Source of the DNA: Apostichopus japonicus
Lineage: Eukaryota; Echinodermata; Holothuroidea; Aspidochirotida; Stichopodidae
DNA: 64,000 nt
Assembly: GCF_037975245.1 (NCBI RefSeq)
Contig: NC_092577.1
Location: 12,919,013-12,983,012, forward strand
Reading direction: 5' to 3'
The notes beneath the pieces are model-generated. The model saw nothing but the letters and a program-made list of their open reading frames with translations. It was not told where the DNA came from and did no database searches. How positions within the stretch are numbered: position 1 is the stretch's first letter; every line of letters begins with the position of its first letter. Of this stretch, positions 1 to 13,625 are shown in pieces. A program made the translations under genes and the position numbers.

Positions 1-480
1 TGGATCTACGGAGAGATGGATGGGTGGATGGATGGATGGATCGATTGATAGACGGACGGCTGGATGAATAAATGGACAGATGGATGGGATAGGTGGATGG
101 GTAGGATAGGTGGAAAAGGTGGGATGTTTGGATTTATGGATAGATGTATCTATGGATAGATGGATGGATGGGTGGATGGATGGATCGATTGATAGACGGA
201 CGGCTGGATGAATGAATGAATGGATTGATGTGACAGGTGGGTGTGTGGGATAGGTGGATTGATGGATGAATGTAATTGATGGATGTATGCATGTATGTTT
301 GTATGTATATGTGTATGTATATATGCGTGTATGTATGCGTGTATGAAAAAGGCATGTGTGGGTAGTATGGGTTGGGATGGGTGGATGGATGGATGGATAG
401 ATGGATAGATGGATGGATGGATTGATGGATAGATGGATGGATGGATAGATGGATGGATATATGGATGGACGGACGGCTTG
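1..480. repeat. Degenerate GGAT tetranucleotide array
   Basis: Tandem GGAT/GATG units with many point changes and short TATG-rich interruptions (about 270-345). Two near-identical pieces around 40-70 and 180-215 show duplication inside the array. The open frames here, rich in H/Y/I/S, are only the repeat translated. Confidence 0.95.
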
Positions 481-504
481 GTGGACTAATGGATGGATGG
501 GTGG

Positions 505-866
505 GACGGACGGACGGGCGGACGGACGGACGGACGGACGGACGGACGGACGGACGGACGGACGGACGGACGGACGGAGGGACGGACGGACGGACGGACG
601 GACGGACGGACGGACGGACGGACGGACGGAGGGACGGACGGACGGACGGACGGACGGACGGACGGACGGACGGACGGACGGACGGACGGACGGACGGACG
701 GAGGGACGGAGGGACGGACGGACGGACGGACGGACGGACGGACGGACGGACGGACGGAGGGACGGAGGGACGGACGGACGGACGGACGGACGGACGGACG
801 GACGGACGGACGGACGGACGGACGGACGGACGGACTGACGGACGGAGGGACGGACGGACGGACGGA
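505..866. repeat. GGAC tetranucleotide microsatellite
   Basis: About 360 bases of nearly pure GGAC, broken only by periodic GGAG variants and one GGGC. It is much more homogeneous than the GGAT array on its left and returns to GGAT at its right end. Three frames stay open and give Thr-Asp-Gly-Arg repeats, which I do not regard as protein. Confidence 0.97.
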
Positions 867-882
867 TGGATGGATGGATGAA

Positions 883-1480
883 CATATTGTATATAGATAT
901 AAGCAATTTCAAGTGACAGCCTAGTGACTGCAATTTGATATTTTATTCGATGCCGTGGGTGGCAGTGGGGTTGAGGTAGGCGTTTACAGTTTTCATCGTG
1001 TTCAATATATACATTGAAAAAAAAAAAACATTTAAATTTATTAAAGCATTGAAACTCTTTAGCTGCAAATCGGGATTCACTTTCATATCAAACTGCGCTA
1101 TCCTTCAAACAAGTCGTATATGATGGTATCAATGTGTTTGTTTAAGATTTTCTGAATAATGGCAATACGTATTAAGCTGAGTTTTATTCTCAGGATAACA
1201 TTGTGCTTTCCAAATATGTAAGTGTTTCCTAATTAAAGTTTCTTAAGTCTCTGATATTTTAATCTATTGTAGTGACATATTCAAATTGAGTTCATTAGTT
1301 CCAATTCAATCTGTATTATATTTGAGTGAATACATGAATTTTTAGTGCCCAAGTAAGGGTCGTTATGTATTGGTCCAACAACATCATTCTAGTGTCGAGT
1401 AGAAGTCGCCAGGTATCGATCCAATAATGTATTTCTAGAACCAGGAAACGTCGTTATGTAATAGTTCAATAATGCAGTGC
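883..1480. other. Unassigned AT-rich stretch
   Basis: No gene seen. It contains a short A tract near 1018 and, at 1360-1480, phrases built on TATTGGTCCAACAA that recur near 7850 and 8120. This is the ragged left edge of the segmental duplication. Confidence 0.6.
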
Positions 1481-2329
1481 TAGTGTTAATAGTTATACGG
1501 CGATTAAAGTTTCCTTTGATAATCGAAGCATTTCAACTTTCACCAGTGGTAAGGTAAATATGCAAATCGAAAGGCTCAGACACTGCATAAAGGTGTGACT
1601 TATTTCAAAGGTCATTCAAAATTGAATTTAGTCTATAGTCTGTAAATAAGCTAATTGTGTAGTGTTTAATAAATTAAACACATTGTCAATAGAAAGTATA
1701 TGTACCATTTGGAATGTTGTATAAAGGGTGTATTAGTATGACATTAAATCATGTTCTCTTTTTCGTTGATGTAATCCATGCTTCTGTCGACACAAACGTT
1801 GTTTTTGCTTAGAATAAAAGTTGTTAATTACCACGCTAATAAATTTCGTTCAGTCTGTTCTTGTCGTTCATAGTTTTAACGTGTGTAGGTAAAATCCTCA
1901 GTAAAGATCAGAACATGGAGCCCTATACACGACAATCATTTTCAACCACGCTTTTTCTTGGAATTTTTTGCATTATGCCCCACTTAGTGGTGAAGTTCGG
2001 CATTGGTATTAAATTGAAGATTAAATTAAACGTTTATTTTTACATTTTAAAACAAAGACTTATAATTATTTCATCGATCCTATAGGGAGGTTGAGATCTT
2101 GTAGTTCTTTTTGTTAGGTTGGCCATATACAGCTGTATCGGTTGCAATATCAACAGCTGCTACGGTAATTGATACTTTACCTGAGTAGCTACTCTCGAGG
2201 GGTCACCTATGAAGGGGTAAAGAAGGTGACCGTAAGTCCATGACTGAGGGAGGGGTCAATGTGTCCGCGTAAATATAATAGTTGACCCGCAACAGACAGC
2301 CGGAGATCTGACCTTCGATTTTTTTACCG

Positions 2330-5140
2330 ATGATACATATCATTTATATCGTTCGAATTACGTCGGCTGCATTAGGCTGTACAAATATTTTTCCGGTTGA
2401 CATATATGATTCATTATGCCCAGAAAGATCACTGCGCGTAGAAAAACAAACTTTTTAATGCAAAGGTGCAATCTATGTTGAAATGTCGTGACGGTGATTA
2501 TTCGATGGCAGTTCCATAATCTTGCCGGATGCTTAAAAATCGTTGCTCAAAACGATTAAGCCTAAAAACAACTCGAAAGTGACCCCGAATGGATGTTATC
2601 GCATTCAGAGCGGCAAACATTTTAGGACGGATATTCACAGCTCGTAAAGAAGCAGATTATGCGTTGCGTTGGCTTGGCTTACGGCCTCATTGACATTTAA
2701 CTTGAAGCTTGTACAGTAGTTCAGCTGATATTTTTCTCTCGTTGATGGATCGCATTTGTAAACAAAAAACGCCATCGTTTTAGATCAGTGCATTTATCCA
2801 GATGAAGGTAGGGATGCAGATAAAATGGTGAGGTTCTTGTAAACAATAACTTACCAAAGGTCAGCAGACAATGGCCTTCATGGGCTTATTTCGTGAGTAA
2901 GCTCAAGTAGTTTCTTCCGTAGCATACATATACTTCAAAAGCAATGGCAGGAGAGGTGGACAGTGGAGACTATTGGTGGGTCAGCTGGGCACGAGTGGGG
3001 ATGATGGGCACGCGGGTAGGTAATGGCATATTTTATTCCATGGTAATGCTAAAATAGTTTACATGCACTTCGAGAGTAGTGGCAGGAAAGGTGGGAAGTG
3101 GAGACGGGTGGTTGGTCAGATGTACATAGACCGGTGAGGCTCGTGAGGACAATACCCACGTTCAGCGGGCATTGGCTTTAACTTATGCCATGGGAATACT
3201 GACGTAGTTTATTAAATAGTATACATGCACACCAACTCCACTCTCCTACTATTCAGTATGGGGGAGGTATTTCATTTTTTAACACTTGCTTGCTCATCTA
3301 GTTAGTCTTTGAATATTTGAAAAGTATAATATGTTATTGGTCAGTAAAAATGATTAATACAGACAAGAGGAATATTCGGAAAAGTGTAAGTACATGGAAT
3401 ATAGTATCAAAACAAATAACATGAAGCGGGTTATAGCAACGATTTATCTCACACATATGCTCATGTGACATCAAACAAGTGCTGCCAGCGGTAAAAAAAC
3501 AAAGCAAAGGAGATAAATGAACTGTCCCAAATCCACAAGTTTACAATAAACCACTCATCAAAGACCTCACCCATTACCACTACATAACAGTGACTCTGAA
3601 TAGGTTAAGAGAGACTGGCTACTGATGTGTTTTGAGCAAGGCTCGAATCATTTGTAAGGTTACACTCCAGAAATAACTAAAGACATTCAAATTATATGAA
3701 TCCTGCAATAAAATGCAGGTTCCTCAGATTCCACTCATTACAACTGCTATACAAAAATTCTGAATAGGTCAATGAACTTGGGTACTGTTGGACTTTGAGC
3801 AAGGAAGATGAAGCGTTTGGGTAAGGAATTATAAAATAATGAGAAATGCAGATTTTTTTATAATTGTTGATGGTAACATTTCAGGATTTTGCACATTAAC
3901 ATGCCTTTTAAAGCATTACATTTCCTGACATTTGCTTCAACATTTTCAAATCAAATGTAACACATTATGTTGATACTTGTACAGATATACACCGATTATA
4001 GAATATTGACAAGTTAAAAGATACATGATTGGGTCAACCGCCATCACCACTTCTATTTATCTATAATGTAGGTATAGAGCAAACGGTTCATCCTATATGT
4101 AGACAGGGAAGTAATAAACACAGAGATACGCAGTACAACTGTAGACGAGAGAACAAATAATAAAATCAAAGGTAACAAACAATTTAATTAGAAGCTATAC
4201 TGATTAAGAAAGAAATTGTTTATTTGCTCTATGTCGCTGGTAATAAAGTAATATATATATGGAATATCATCACACGGAATATTTTTAAGAAGATGGTGAT
4301 AATCAAGTAGACATTTTCGTTGAAATATAAGTCCATATTTTGATGCTATTTTGCGCCTCAAAAACTAACACCTAAACAGACCTCCTACAACCCACCGCAG
4401 GGGTGAATCCTCCTTCCCCTTGGTGATCTGGTCAGGGTTTGGGGGTTGCTAGGGGAGGGGGATTAAATTATACATAATGGTAAGGGGTGACTAGTCCATA
4501 AGCATATCCAAACAGGAAGTTTATACCACTTCCGGTTCCGAAGTTTTATTAGATTAAAGTGTGAAAACGTCATATTTTCAGCTATGGGGAAGCGAAATTA
4601 CGTAAGCTGTGTTTGTGGTTGAAGTCTGAACTTTGTGCCGGTTTCCTCAATGTTAGATGCAAGGGGACATAAGGTACAATAAAGTAAATAAATTACGTTT
4701 TTGAATCGCAGTTGAACTTTTATGGTTTCACAACTATCCTACAACCAATTGTACAAATTGTTAGATTCTGACCCTACGTTGGACTATCGCGGAGAACTCA
4801 TTTCGCATTTGAACACCTTACCCTCGGCGGTCAGAGCAGAGTTCGTAGGACTCATACCATCTTCACCAAGACCTGATAATGACATATACCCCAGTTCCTG
4901 AACACCCTGAATGAAGTATACCACAGAAGCATTATGATGACAATTCCTGAATACTGTACTATAGAATTTGTAAGAGGAGAAGCACATTGTTTTCAGTAAA
5001 TTCACCAAACCATGTGACCTTTAGCAACAAGTTCCTGTTAATAATATAATAAAAATTACATTTGAACATTTTCCCCATGGAAACTGTGTGAAAAGATACT
5101 GTATGTGTGTTTTGATACCAAAGAGAGGAGTTTAACTACT
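2330..5140. other. Copy-A-specific stretch, no gene seen
   Basis: About 2.8 kb present in copy A of the duplication and absent from copy B. It includes short internally similar pieces (near 2940-3000 and 3070-3130, both with a GGCAGGA-GGTGG-AGTGGAGAC pattern; near 3600 and 3770, both with CTGAATAGGT). The open frames are short and without recognisable motifs. I did not find terminal repeats that would define an insertion. Confidence 0.5.
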
Positions 5141-5658
5141 TCCTATTCGAACTTCTCGTGACTAATTACGTGTGCAATGAGGTTGTTCTCTTCTGAGGTC
5201 AGATCTACGACTGAGATAAACACTGTTCGAAAGAAACCGTAAAAGCTATACAAAAGAAAGCTTCATATCGAAGAGAAGCACTAAATTACTAACATAGCTC
5301 GTGATTTCCATTGCTATGCATGAAATCACCCAATAAATATTTAAAGGAAGACGAGTTAGCCCACCTTTCAGTTTCACAGAAGCTATGGGACAGGGCCACA
5401 AGGTAATATCAAATACAGGGATATGTTTGCGCAAGGAGGAAACGTAATTGACCCAAATGTGAAACTCTGGTTGGATATATTTATTACAAGTAAACTTCTT
5501 CTTTGTCTTGGACATTACAGTAACTCGATTTATTGTGTTCGAGATAGTTGGCTTTAAGCCTTCGGAGAAGCTATAGCTCGTTATGTTTTATTTTGAGAGA
5601 ATATAAATCAAGTGTCAAATCTTAACAGAATTAGTTTCATTCTCTGTTATTTGTCTGA

Positions 5659-5898
5659 GTGTGTCTCGCGCCACATCCCTATATTACGATTTATATCCGA
5701 GTTAAACAAGCGAACCATAACAGAACACTCCCAAGAATATTTTGCAAAGTAGGTCAATTAATATGTTTTACATCCGGTTATGACATAGTCACCGTTTATG
5801 AAAGCTATTGGATGATTGCGAAGCAAGCGCAGGGAGGAAACTTAACTGACTCAAATATAGAACTCTTGCGGATTTTCAATCTTTTATTAGCCAATTAG
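5659..5898 (+). other. Open frame conserved between duplicates (copy A)
   Basis: Frame of about 79 codons matching 10380-10631 with no internal stop in either copy. It has no ATG at its left end but follows a pyrimidine-rich tract ending in AG (about 5636-5658), which could be a splice acceptor. A one-base deletion at the codons after LLR shifts the C-terminus relative to copy B. Of about 12 base differences between the copies before that point only one is silent, so there is no sign of purifying selection. It may be a decayed exon or simple chance; function unknown. Confidence 0.3.
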
Positions 5899-5939
5899 TA
5901 AAAGCTTAAAAAGAGGAATACCAACACAACAATTTTGCT

Positions 5940-6820
5940 AAGAGACACTCTGTAAACGACACCAACATAACATTTTTTGCTAAAAAGACAAACGAAGTAA
6001 CGAAAAAAGGCCCAGCGAACGAGACCAATTACTGGAGCGTGGAAGAAACGGGGAGCATTGTGAGGGTAAGTTTTATTTATTCTGTAGTTGAGTCAAGCTA
6101 GACAATATGTTAACACCTTAAACATATATATTTTTATTTTTGGGTTTTCTTTGCTGATATTGAAGTTTGTTTCATATGAAATAGCTTGGATAAATCTGAC
6201 TTAATCCATGTACCGGGCATATAATGCACAAGTATTAAACCTTTTAAGCATTTTAAGCGCAAGACTGTGAGGTATTTTTAAATTTTAATCTCATTGTTGA
6301 TTCTTAAACCTTCATTTATTGAATGGTTGATCCTTGTTAATGGTTAAGTTCAGATTCATCATACGATTCTAACGATTCTAACAAGACATTCTACTGCGTG
6401 GACGGAGAATCCATGAGCTGAGCTTAGTTTAAGCCCAACCCCCAATATACCACCTTTTTCGCCATGTCTAAAAATCAGTACTTTTAAGAAACAAAATCAA
6501 ACCTCTAGCTAATATACAATTCATAAACTAAGCTAGCTATGTTCATTCAAAACTATGAGCAGACCTAAAGTAACATATCAAACATGGCTTCATTGCACAT
6601 CAGTATTGCCGTAAAAGAAATGCCGAAAAATTCATTCCCGTCGGTGAGGGAAAATTTACATCTTATCGTCAAACCCCATAATCCGTCAACGTTAACTTTT
6701 CCTCAAAACTTTCCTTTAAGTCCATATTTTGCTGAAACATCGAAAGCATTCCACGTTCATTCATTCGTTTATTTAGATCTTTTCTTACCTATACATTAAT
6801 AGTTTATTTTACCTTACTTA
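5940..6820. other. Copy-A-specific stretch, no gene seen
   Basis: AT-rich, with no counterpart in copy B. One ATG-initiated frame of 71 codons (6584-6799) has no recognisable motif and no splice or promoter context that I trust. Confidence 0.5.
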
Positions 6821-7547
6821 GCTCCACCCCCATCGAACTTAATAACACCCTAATCTTGATTTTGTATAAATGTTGGAGAAACAAGTTCAAAACTTTGAAG
6901 TAAAGAGCGAGTTTTTTAGATGAAATAAAAAAATATATAAATGTTCCATTTGGGTCACCGTATCATCAACAATGGTAACACTCTTTTAGCGAATATACTC
7001 AAGCCAATCATCGGTTTTATTTATTACTCCCCTGTCGCTGCCATATCCTCCACTTCCCCATATTTTGCTCCTCTTTACTCGTCTCATTATGTTATAGCCT
7101 TCTACTGCCGGTTGTGATATCTGGTTTGCCTTATGAATTCGCAGTGAACAATTAAATCTAGACAAAGTATGTTCTAAACCCCCTTCAACCCCCCAAAAAT
7201 CCCAGCTTGTCCGCTTCTGGAATAGACATGAAATACATGTGGGATGATCTTAGAACTGACTTGTACTTCTTATACTCACAAGAACATGAATCGTTCTGGA
7301 AAAAGATTACTGTCTATGTGAAAGGTTTTCATCCAGAAACATCGACTTATTCAATGCTTAATAATACTGTACCAGTATTGGCTCTTGTCACCGGTGTATT
7401 TACTGGAGATCAATAACCTCTTATTCTGACAAATATGTACAAGGCATTTGACAACTTTACTCAACATAATGGCTAAAGAAACTTCAAAGTCGAAAAGCAA
7501 AATATTAATTTTAATTAGATTAATCCTAGCAGGATATTCTGTAAACT

Positions 7548-7550
<3 letters not shown>

Positions 7551-7587
<37 letters not shown>
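7551..7587. repeat. TA microsatellite
   Basis: Uninterrupted TA dinucleotides. The Ile-Tyr repeat frames on both strands come from this array. Confidence 0.97.
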
Positions 7588-7589
<2 letters not shown>

Positions 7590-8239
7590 TTGTTAAAATC
7601 ATATTTGTTGAAGATAAAGAACCCAGAGTAGCTTGTACAAACAAGGAAAAGTAAATGTAGCTAGACTCATAGTAATAAGGTCATGTAATTTGAGTAACTT
7701 CAAGGAAGCAGCCCATGTAATGTGTCTAATAGTCCTTTTTTGAAGAATAACCATTTTGTTTAGAACAGCTTCATTATTACAGGACCTTAGATAAATTGAA
7801 TTGTAGTATCGGTCAAACTATGTTTTTTTTTTAATGCCAAGCAATTGTTGTTGTGTATTGGTCCAACTATGTATTTCTGGTGTTAGAGACACTGAAAACT
7901 CGCCCAACCGCGTGTCGTCCTCTGAAAAAAAGTGGAGTTTTCTTCTTGTCGCTACAAAATAAAGACGGTAATGAAACGTGATACCTTGTTATCTTCATCT
8001 GGACCTGAGATGTCCAGCGATGCTATATACACTGTGTTGTGGGTAGTTGCCGTAGCTGCCTGTATTGACTGTACACTAGTATCTAATTACCGACCATAGC
8101 AAGCTGTGTGTGTATTTTCATGGTCCAACCATGCATTTATAATGCCAAGAAAAAAATCCTTAAGTTCAATAATATACTTTATACTATAAAAGCAAACGTC
8201 ATAACTATCTATTGTTTCTACAATGTATTGTAGTATCAA

Positions 8240-11200
8240 GTTACGGCGATTAATGTTTCCTTAGATAAACGACAAATAATAATTTAATTTTCACCTGAGG
8301 TACTTGTAATAAACAAGCAACAAGACACTCCAAATAGGGCTACCTTCTTTCAATTGTCAATGAAACGTAGTAGAAGTCTATAACTGTATATAATTTCGTA
8401 GTATTTCAATTAACAGTACTACATTTTCAATAGAAAGTCTATCTGTAACATTTGGAATCTTTCCAAGGAATATAATATCGTGATCCCATCAGCATGAAAA
8501 TATATCATGTCCTACTTTTTGTTGATGTAGTCTATATTTTCTTAGAAACCAATGTTGTTTTTGCTTATAATACCAATTGTTATTTGGTATATTTGGAAGT
8601 TCATAAACTTCGTTCAAACTTTTCCTGTCGTTCATATTTTTTTTTTTCGTTTAAAGGTAAATGAAGTTTTTTTAGATCATCGCAGACTAATCATTTAATT
8701 TTTACCTGAGATATTTGTAAGGGACAAAGCAAAAGGCCCAGAATCTCCAGATTGGTCTACCTTCGTTCAAGTGTCATTGAAACGTAGTGGAAGTCTATAA
8801 CTGTATACAAGCTAGTTTTGTAGTGTTTCAATTAATAGTAATACATTTTTATTATAAAGTCTATTTGTAACAATTGGAATCTCTTCTAAAGGAATATTAT
8901 ATCATGATGTTATTAGTATAGCATGATATTATTTCCTCATTTTTGTTGATGTAGTCTATGTTTCCTTAGACAACAATGTTATTTTTGCTCAGAATAAAAG
9001 TTGTTAATTACCACGCTTATAAACTTCGTTCAGTCTTTTCTTGTCGTTCATATTTTTGACGTGTGTGGGTAAAAATCCTCAGTAAAGATCAAACAATAAA
9101 GCCCTATACACGAAACTAATGTTCAACGACGTTCAACCTTGTAAATCTATATATAATATGCTACAATTACTGGTGAAGTTCCACATTGTTAATCAAATTG
9201 AAATTAGAACATTGTGAAATATTTTTGTCATAGTTTAAAATAAAGAAATATTATTATCTCATCGCTCTTATAGAGAGGATAAGATATTGTAGATATTTGT
9301 TAGTTGGGTCGTCGTAAAGCTTTATCAGTTGCCATGGCAGCATCTTCCACGGCAATTGTTAATTTTCCTGTGTAGCTACTCTCGAGGGGTCGTATATGTT
9401 GGGGTGCCCCATGGTGACCTGAAGTACATGATTAAGGGAGTGGTGCTCGTGTGCACGCAGATGGTAGTTTGTGTGCACACTGTTGTGTCAATGTTGTACA
9501 AGGAAGTTTCAGGGACTAAGAATGGTTTTGTTAAACAGTTCAATCATTATTATTCTATAACTTTTTGTCTGGACTATATTGCACATTATAGTATAGTGAG
9601 TTATACGGGAAAAAAAGGTACCACTGGAAATAACGTTTGACCCGCACTGCGTAACAGTTAGTAATTCTTCGAACGAAACCATAGTAGCTACACAAAAGTA
9701 ACCATCATAGCGTATTGAAGTACAGGTAAGTAGGACAAATGGAGGGCGATCAAAACATTACCACTTAATGAAATCAAATTTTACTTCGTTGTATCTGGTT
9801 TTTAATTGTGGCAATATGTTCATACTGAGCCAGTGATAACATTATAGAAGCATGCGGACTTTCTTGCTAAACGAGCAACATAAAATGGCGCAGAACCACA
9901 CGACGAAATCTACAGTTTCTAGAAACGAAGCTGTTGACTTTGATTAAGAAGATATCGTAAATGAACGGAATGGTCCCTTCACTCCGACATGATATCAATA
10001 CAGAAGTGACAAAACTTTATATTATATGCTTGGGAAGATTTAGGAGTAGGAGGCGGGGGAGGGAGGGGCATAACGGTCAACAAATACAATGGATTATTTA
10101 CGCTCAGTTTCAATTTAATTGTATTCATCGAGTCATTGGCTCGAATCTCGTTCAGTTCAATTTAGCAACAACAGCAAAAGCCCAGCATTGCGTGTTTATT
10201 TAATACGAGTAACCTTCTTCTTTGTCTTGGACATTACAGTAAACTCGATTTATTGTGTTCGAGATAGTTGGCTTTAAGCCTCGGAGAAGCTATAGTTTGT
10301 TCTGTTTTATTTTGAGAGAATGTAAATCATAAGTGTCTAATCTAAACAGAATTAGTTTCATTCTCTGTTATTTGTCTGAGTGTGTCTCGCGCCACATACC
10401 CTTATTACGATTTATATCCGAGTTAAAGAAGCGAAACATAACAGAACACTCACAAGGATATTTTGCAAAGTAGGTCAATTAATATGTTTTACATCCGGTT
10501 ATGACATAGTCACCGTTTATGAAGGCTATTTGGTGATTGCGAAGCAAGCGCAGGCAGGAAACGTAACTGACTCAAATATAGAACTCTTGCGGGATTTTCA
10601 GTCACTGATTAGCCTATTAGTACAAGCTTAAAAAGAGGAATACCAACACAACAATTTTGCTATGAGACACTCTAGTAAACGAAATGGAGCAACATGTCCG
10701 GCGAGCGAAACCCATTACTGAGGCTTCGAAGAAACTAGGAGCCCAATGAAACTACTTATTATTTAGCTGAATCAAGCTGTTAACACCTCAAGACAGTTGC
10801 TTTTTAGCTGGACACATCACAGACACCTCACTTTCCCAAGGAATAACATTCATACATTAATTACTGCAAGTATTTCCTAAGTTTGCACCACCCTCATGAA
10901 ACTTAAAAACACCCTTATCTTGATTTTGTATAAAGTTTGGAGAAACAAGTCATGTTGCCAAAGATGTATGTACTGCTTTTACGATTCCACCCTAGGCCTC
11001 TTTGTATTTGTGACCTGATATTACAGCAAAACGCAGACCAATCAGATGTTGTCTCGACAATGACAGAATTGCACTGGGCAGAAGAGATTCCTTTCAGTCA
11101 GTTTACGTGCCCCGCAGCTATATATTTCATCCATTTAAAAAGTCAATATGAGATACATGATCACATTCTTATTACCCTAGTGGTCCTCGTTTGGGGTGGA

Positions 11201-11330
11201 CATTCATTTTGGATGATCTGAAGATTGAGTTGTACTTACTATACTAGCTGTAAAACGAAATATTCTGAAAATATTTATTCTTTTTGTGACTTCAAGTAAT
11301 CCAAACATTTCAGCTTATTAGATGCTGGAC
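8240..11330. repeat. Segmental duplication, copy B with an internal tandem
   Basis: Counterpart of copy A (see 1490-7450). The first block is itself doubled: 8240-8640 and 8660-9060 share GATGTAGTCTAT, AGTCTATAACTGTATA and TTCGTTCA phrases in the same order, so the left end was amplified again after or during the main duplication. The frame at 9329-9640 is interrupted by a stop in copy A and is not supported as coding; the frame at 10937-11221 has no counterpart in A. Confidence 0.8.
10380..10631 (+). other. Open frame conserved between duplicates (copy B)
   Basis: 83-codon partner of 5659-5898, with the same pyrimidine-AG context on its left and one base more near its end, giving the C-terminus DFQSLISLLVQA. 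No ATG and no recognised domain. Nearly all differences from copy A change an amino acid. Confidence 0.3.
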
Positions 11331-11339
11331 ACCATTATA

Positions 11340-12800
11340 CGGGTACTAATTGCTCTTGCATCTGGAAGCCAATTACTGGGAAGCCAATTCATAACTGCAA
11401 TTCTAAACAGCAATATGGTTTATAAAACGATATGAGAATACACGAAACCATGATCTCATAGCAGTATATTCTTAAACAGCTAACCTGGTAGAGAAATAAG
11501 TTTAATATTTTGGTCAGGATTTCTTAATTTGGTATGTTGAACCAGGGGATATCTTAAACATTCCTCAGTTGAAAATAACGAACGGACATACACTGACATG
11601 CAGGTAAGGACACCGAACATGAAAATGTTACTCAGTAGATGGAGACCAATCGAGAATAACTGAGGTTAAGTTAGACAATTTGACGATTAAAAATGAAGGT
11701 TGAAGAGTAAAAGAGCACAAATGACAAAGAAGGAGGAAAAATTAAGAAAAAGCAAATGGATTAGTCTATAAATTCTTATATGCTTTCACCGTAAATATCG
11801 ATGATGCAAAGGCCCCAATGAGTAGACGAGATCAGACTTCAATAGGAAAATTTGTAGTTCAGATGAAGGAAAATTTTGAGAAATATCTGAAATTCCGAGA
11901 AAAATGGCATGTTGCAGGACAAAATAGTAAGTTTGAAATTTCCAACGTCTCATTTGGAAGACCGTAGCATTCAAAATTCAAATTCGTCTGGTGAGTACCG
12001 GTATACCGTCAATTCTCATCTGTGTTCTGGTGACTATATTTAAAATCATGCCTACTACGCCTTTGCTATAGCATTTGTGACGGTTGGCATTTTGGAAATA
12101 AGGCCAAAGCAAAATTTAGTATCTTGATGTAAACATTTTACTCGACTTCCTTTCTCCTATAGAGGTTGATGTTATCAGTTTACTTGACAGAACTTCAACA
12201 ATGTCGGGGATAAATGCAAAGTTTCTTCTGATTATGATTACATAAACATTTACAACAGGACCAGAGGTGAATGCAGGATCTTTTACTTTATATCCAGGTT
12301 TTTTCTTATATCCCTTTATAGTACGATGCCCATTTAAATCTTTAGAATTGCCCGGTCATGAACTTATGAGTATTCAAGTTAAGGCTAACCTTCACAGTAC
12401 ACTTCTTATTCCATCGTTGATGATGACATCGAAGGTATTTTGACTTGCTCCTCTCGATATCAAAAGTGTAGTTAGATTCTTTTATGTTGGCATTTTTATA
12501 GTTCACCTAAGTATTTTTCTTAAAGAAAAGTCAACCAGGAAAGTGCCTGGACACAAAAAATACTTTTGTTTTATATGAACAATAAAAAATAGTATTCATA
12601 CACCTGTTCTGGTAATTTTTTTGTAACAAACTGGTATATTGGTTGGAAAATGAATTGTGACATTCCGGGTGACAAGTTTGACAGGGTAAGCAGTATAGCA
12701 CATGAATGCCTGGATCGACATTCACTTCGGGAGTAACCAGCTGTTGATGTTAATGGCAAATATATCGTCAATAATTGTTATTGTATCTTAGAAAGGAACC
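11340..12800. other. Unassigned stretch
   Basis: No gene, element end or tandem repeat that I can support. The minus-strand frames at 11786-11974 and 12531-12771 are short and without motifs. Confidence 0.5.
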
Positions 12801-13339
12801 TAAAAGTCCACAGTCAATAGCAATTGTCGTTTCAACAATTGGGTATATTGCAGCAAAAGGAAGGAATATATTTCTAACAATACGTTGTTAGAGAGATATA
12901 CATCCCTTTTGCTGAAATATAACCAAGTGTGTGCGTGTGCTAATGGACCCTTTGCGAACTTTTGTGTTTTGAAAACTGCATGCTCAGGATGCTATGACAT
13001 TATACTCATGAGTTGAGGTATTGGTATATATTTAGCTTTACGCTACTTAAACCTTGCATGTGTTAGTTAGCCAATGTATGTAAGATTTTCATACTTGTAT
13101 TTATGCATTATATTATATGTTCACTGGTTGTCAGCACTAGCCTATTAAGTGATCGGTGCCTAAACAGGCTATAAGCATCATAATAGACTAAATAGTTACA
13201 AGCCCATATCGATTTACGTTTGTCGTATTCAGTTTATGATTTTGTTCAAACACAGAAGCGCTTAAAACCAAACGAAAACGTAGAAGCGGTCCATATACAC
13301 ATGCATCAGTAAAACTGTAGAGCGACTAACTTATATAGC

Positions 13340-13625
13340 TGCCGTTTGGCGAGTGTGACTAAACATATATTGGCCAAAACGCATAATTTACTCACAACTA
13401 ATAATACAATGTTTAGTATCTGCAATTAGAGTAGTACAGAATACGACAGCAATTCTTTCCAACTTAGTTTAGCAGAACCACGAATATACTGGCTGCACCT
13501 ATGTTGTTTCAAATAATTATCAAAGGAACAAAGCAAGGACCGACGCCGCTGCTTGTTTCTGCGAATACAGCTTGTCTTTTGTAACATTGCTTTAGTACTA
13601 GTGGCTAGCCTTGGCACACATAGTT
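13340..13625. repeat. Dispersed repeat, copy 1
   Basis: Shares a run of phrases with 50390-50660, 53235-53465 and 61950-62130: AACGCATAATTTACTCACAA, CAATTCTTTCCAACTTA, AGCAGAACCAC and GATATACTGGCTGCACCTA (this copy has AATATACTGG). The adjoining 13006-13150 also matches 57997-58280. The family therefore marks a duplicated block, not a single mobile element; no terminal repeats were found. Confidence 0.8.

Larger units (their letters stand above)
1490..7450. repeat. Segmental duplication, copy A
   Basis: Blocks of this stretch recur in the same order and orientation at 8.2-11.3 kb: 1490-1880 against 8240-8640 and again 8660-9060; 1800-2280 against 8990-9470; 5200-5275 against 9640-9710; 5480-5940 against 10200-10680; 6820-6895 against 10870-10945; 7215-7285 against 11190-11260. 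Copy A holds extra DNA at 2330-5140 and 5940-6820 with no counterpart in B, so either A gained insertions or B lost them. No confident gene was found in either copy. Confidence 0.8.

Noticed and set aside
441-924. Three overlapping 129-146 codon frames with TDGR repeats
   Set aside because: All are translations of the GGAC tetranucleotide array, open in several frames at once.
7207-7416. 69-codon frame with protein-like texture
   Set aside because: The duplicate near 11190 has a stop and shifts, there is no ATG at the start, and no splice sites were found.
9329-9640. 103-codon plus-strand frame
   Set aside because: It starts at a non-ATG codon, and the duplicate at about 2150 has a stop in the same frame.
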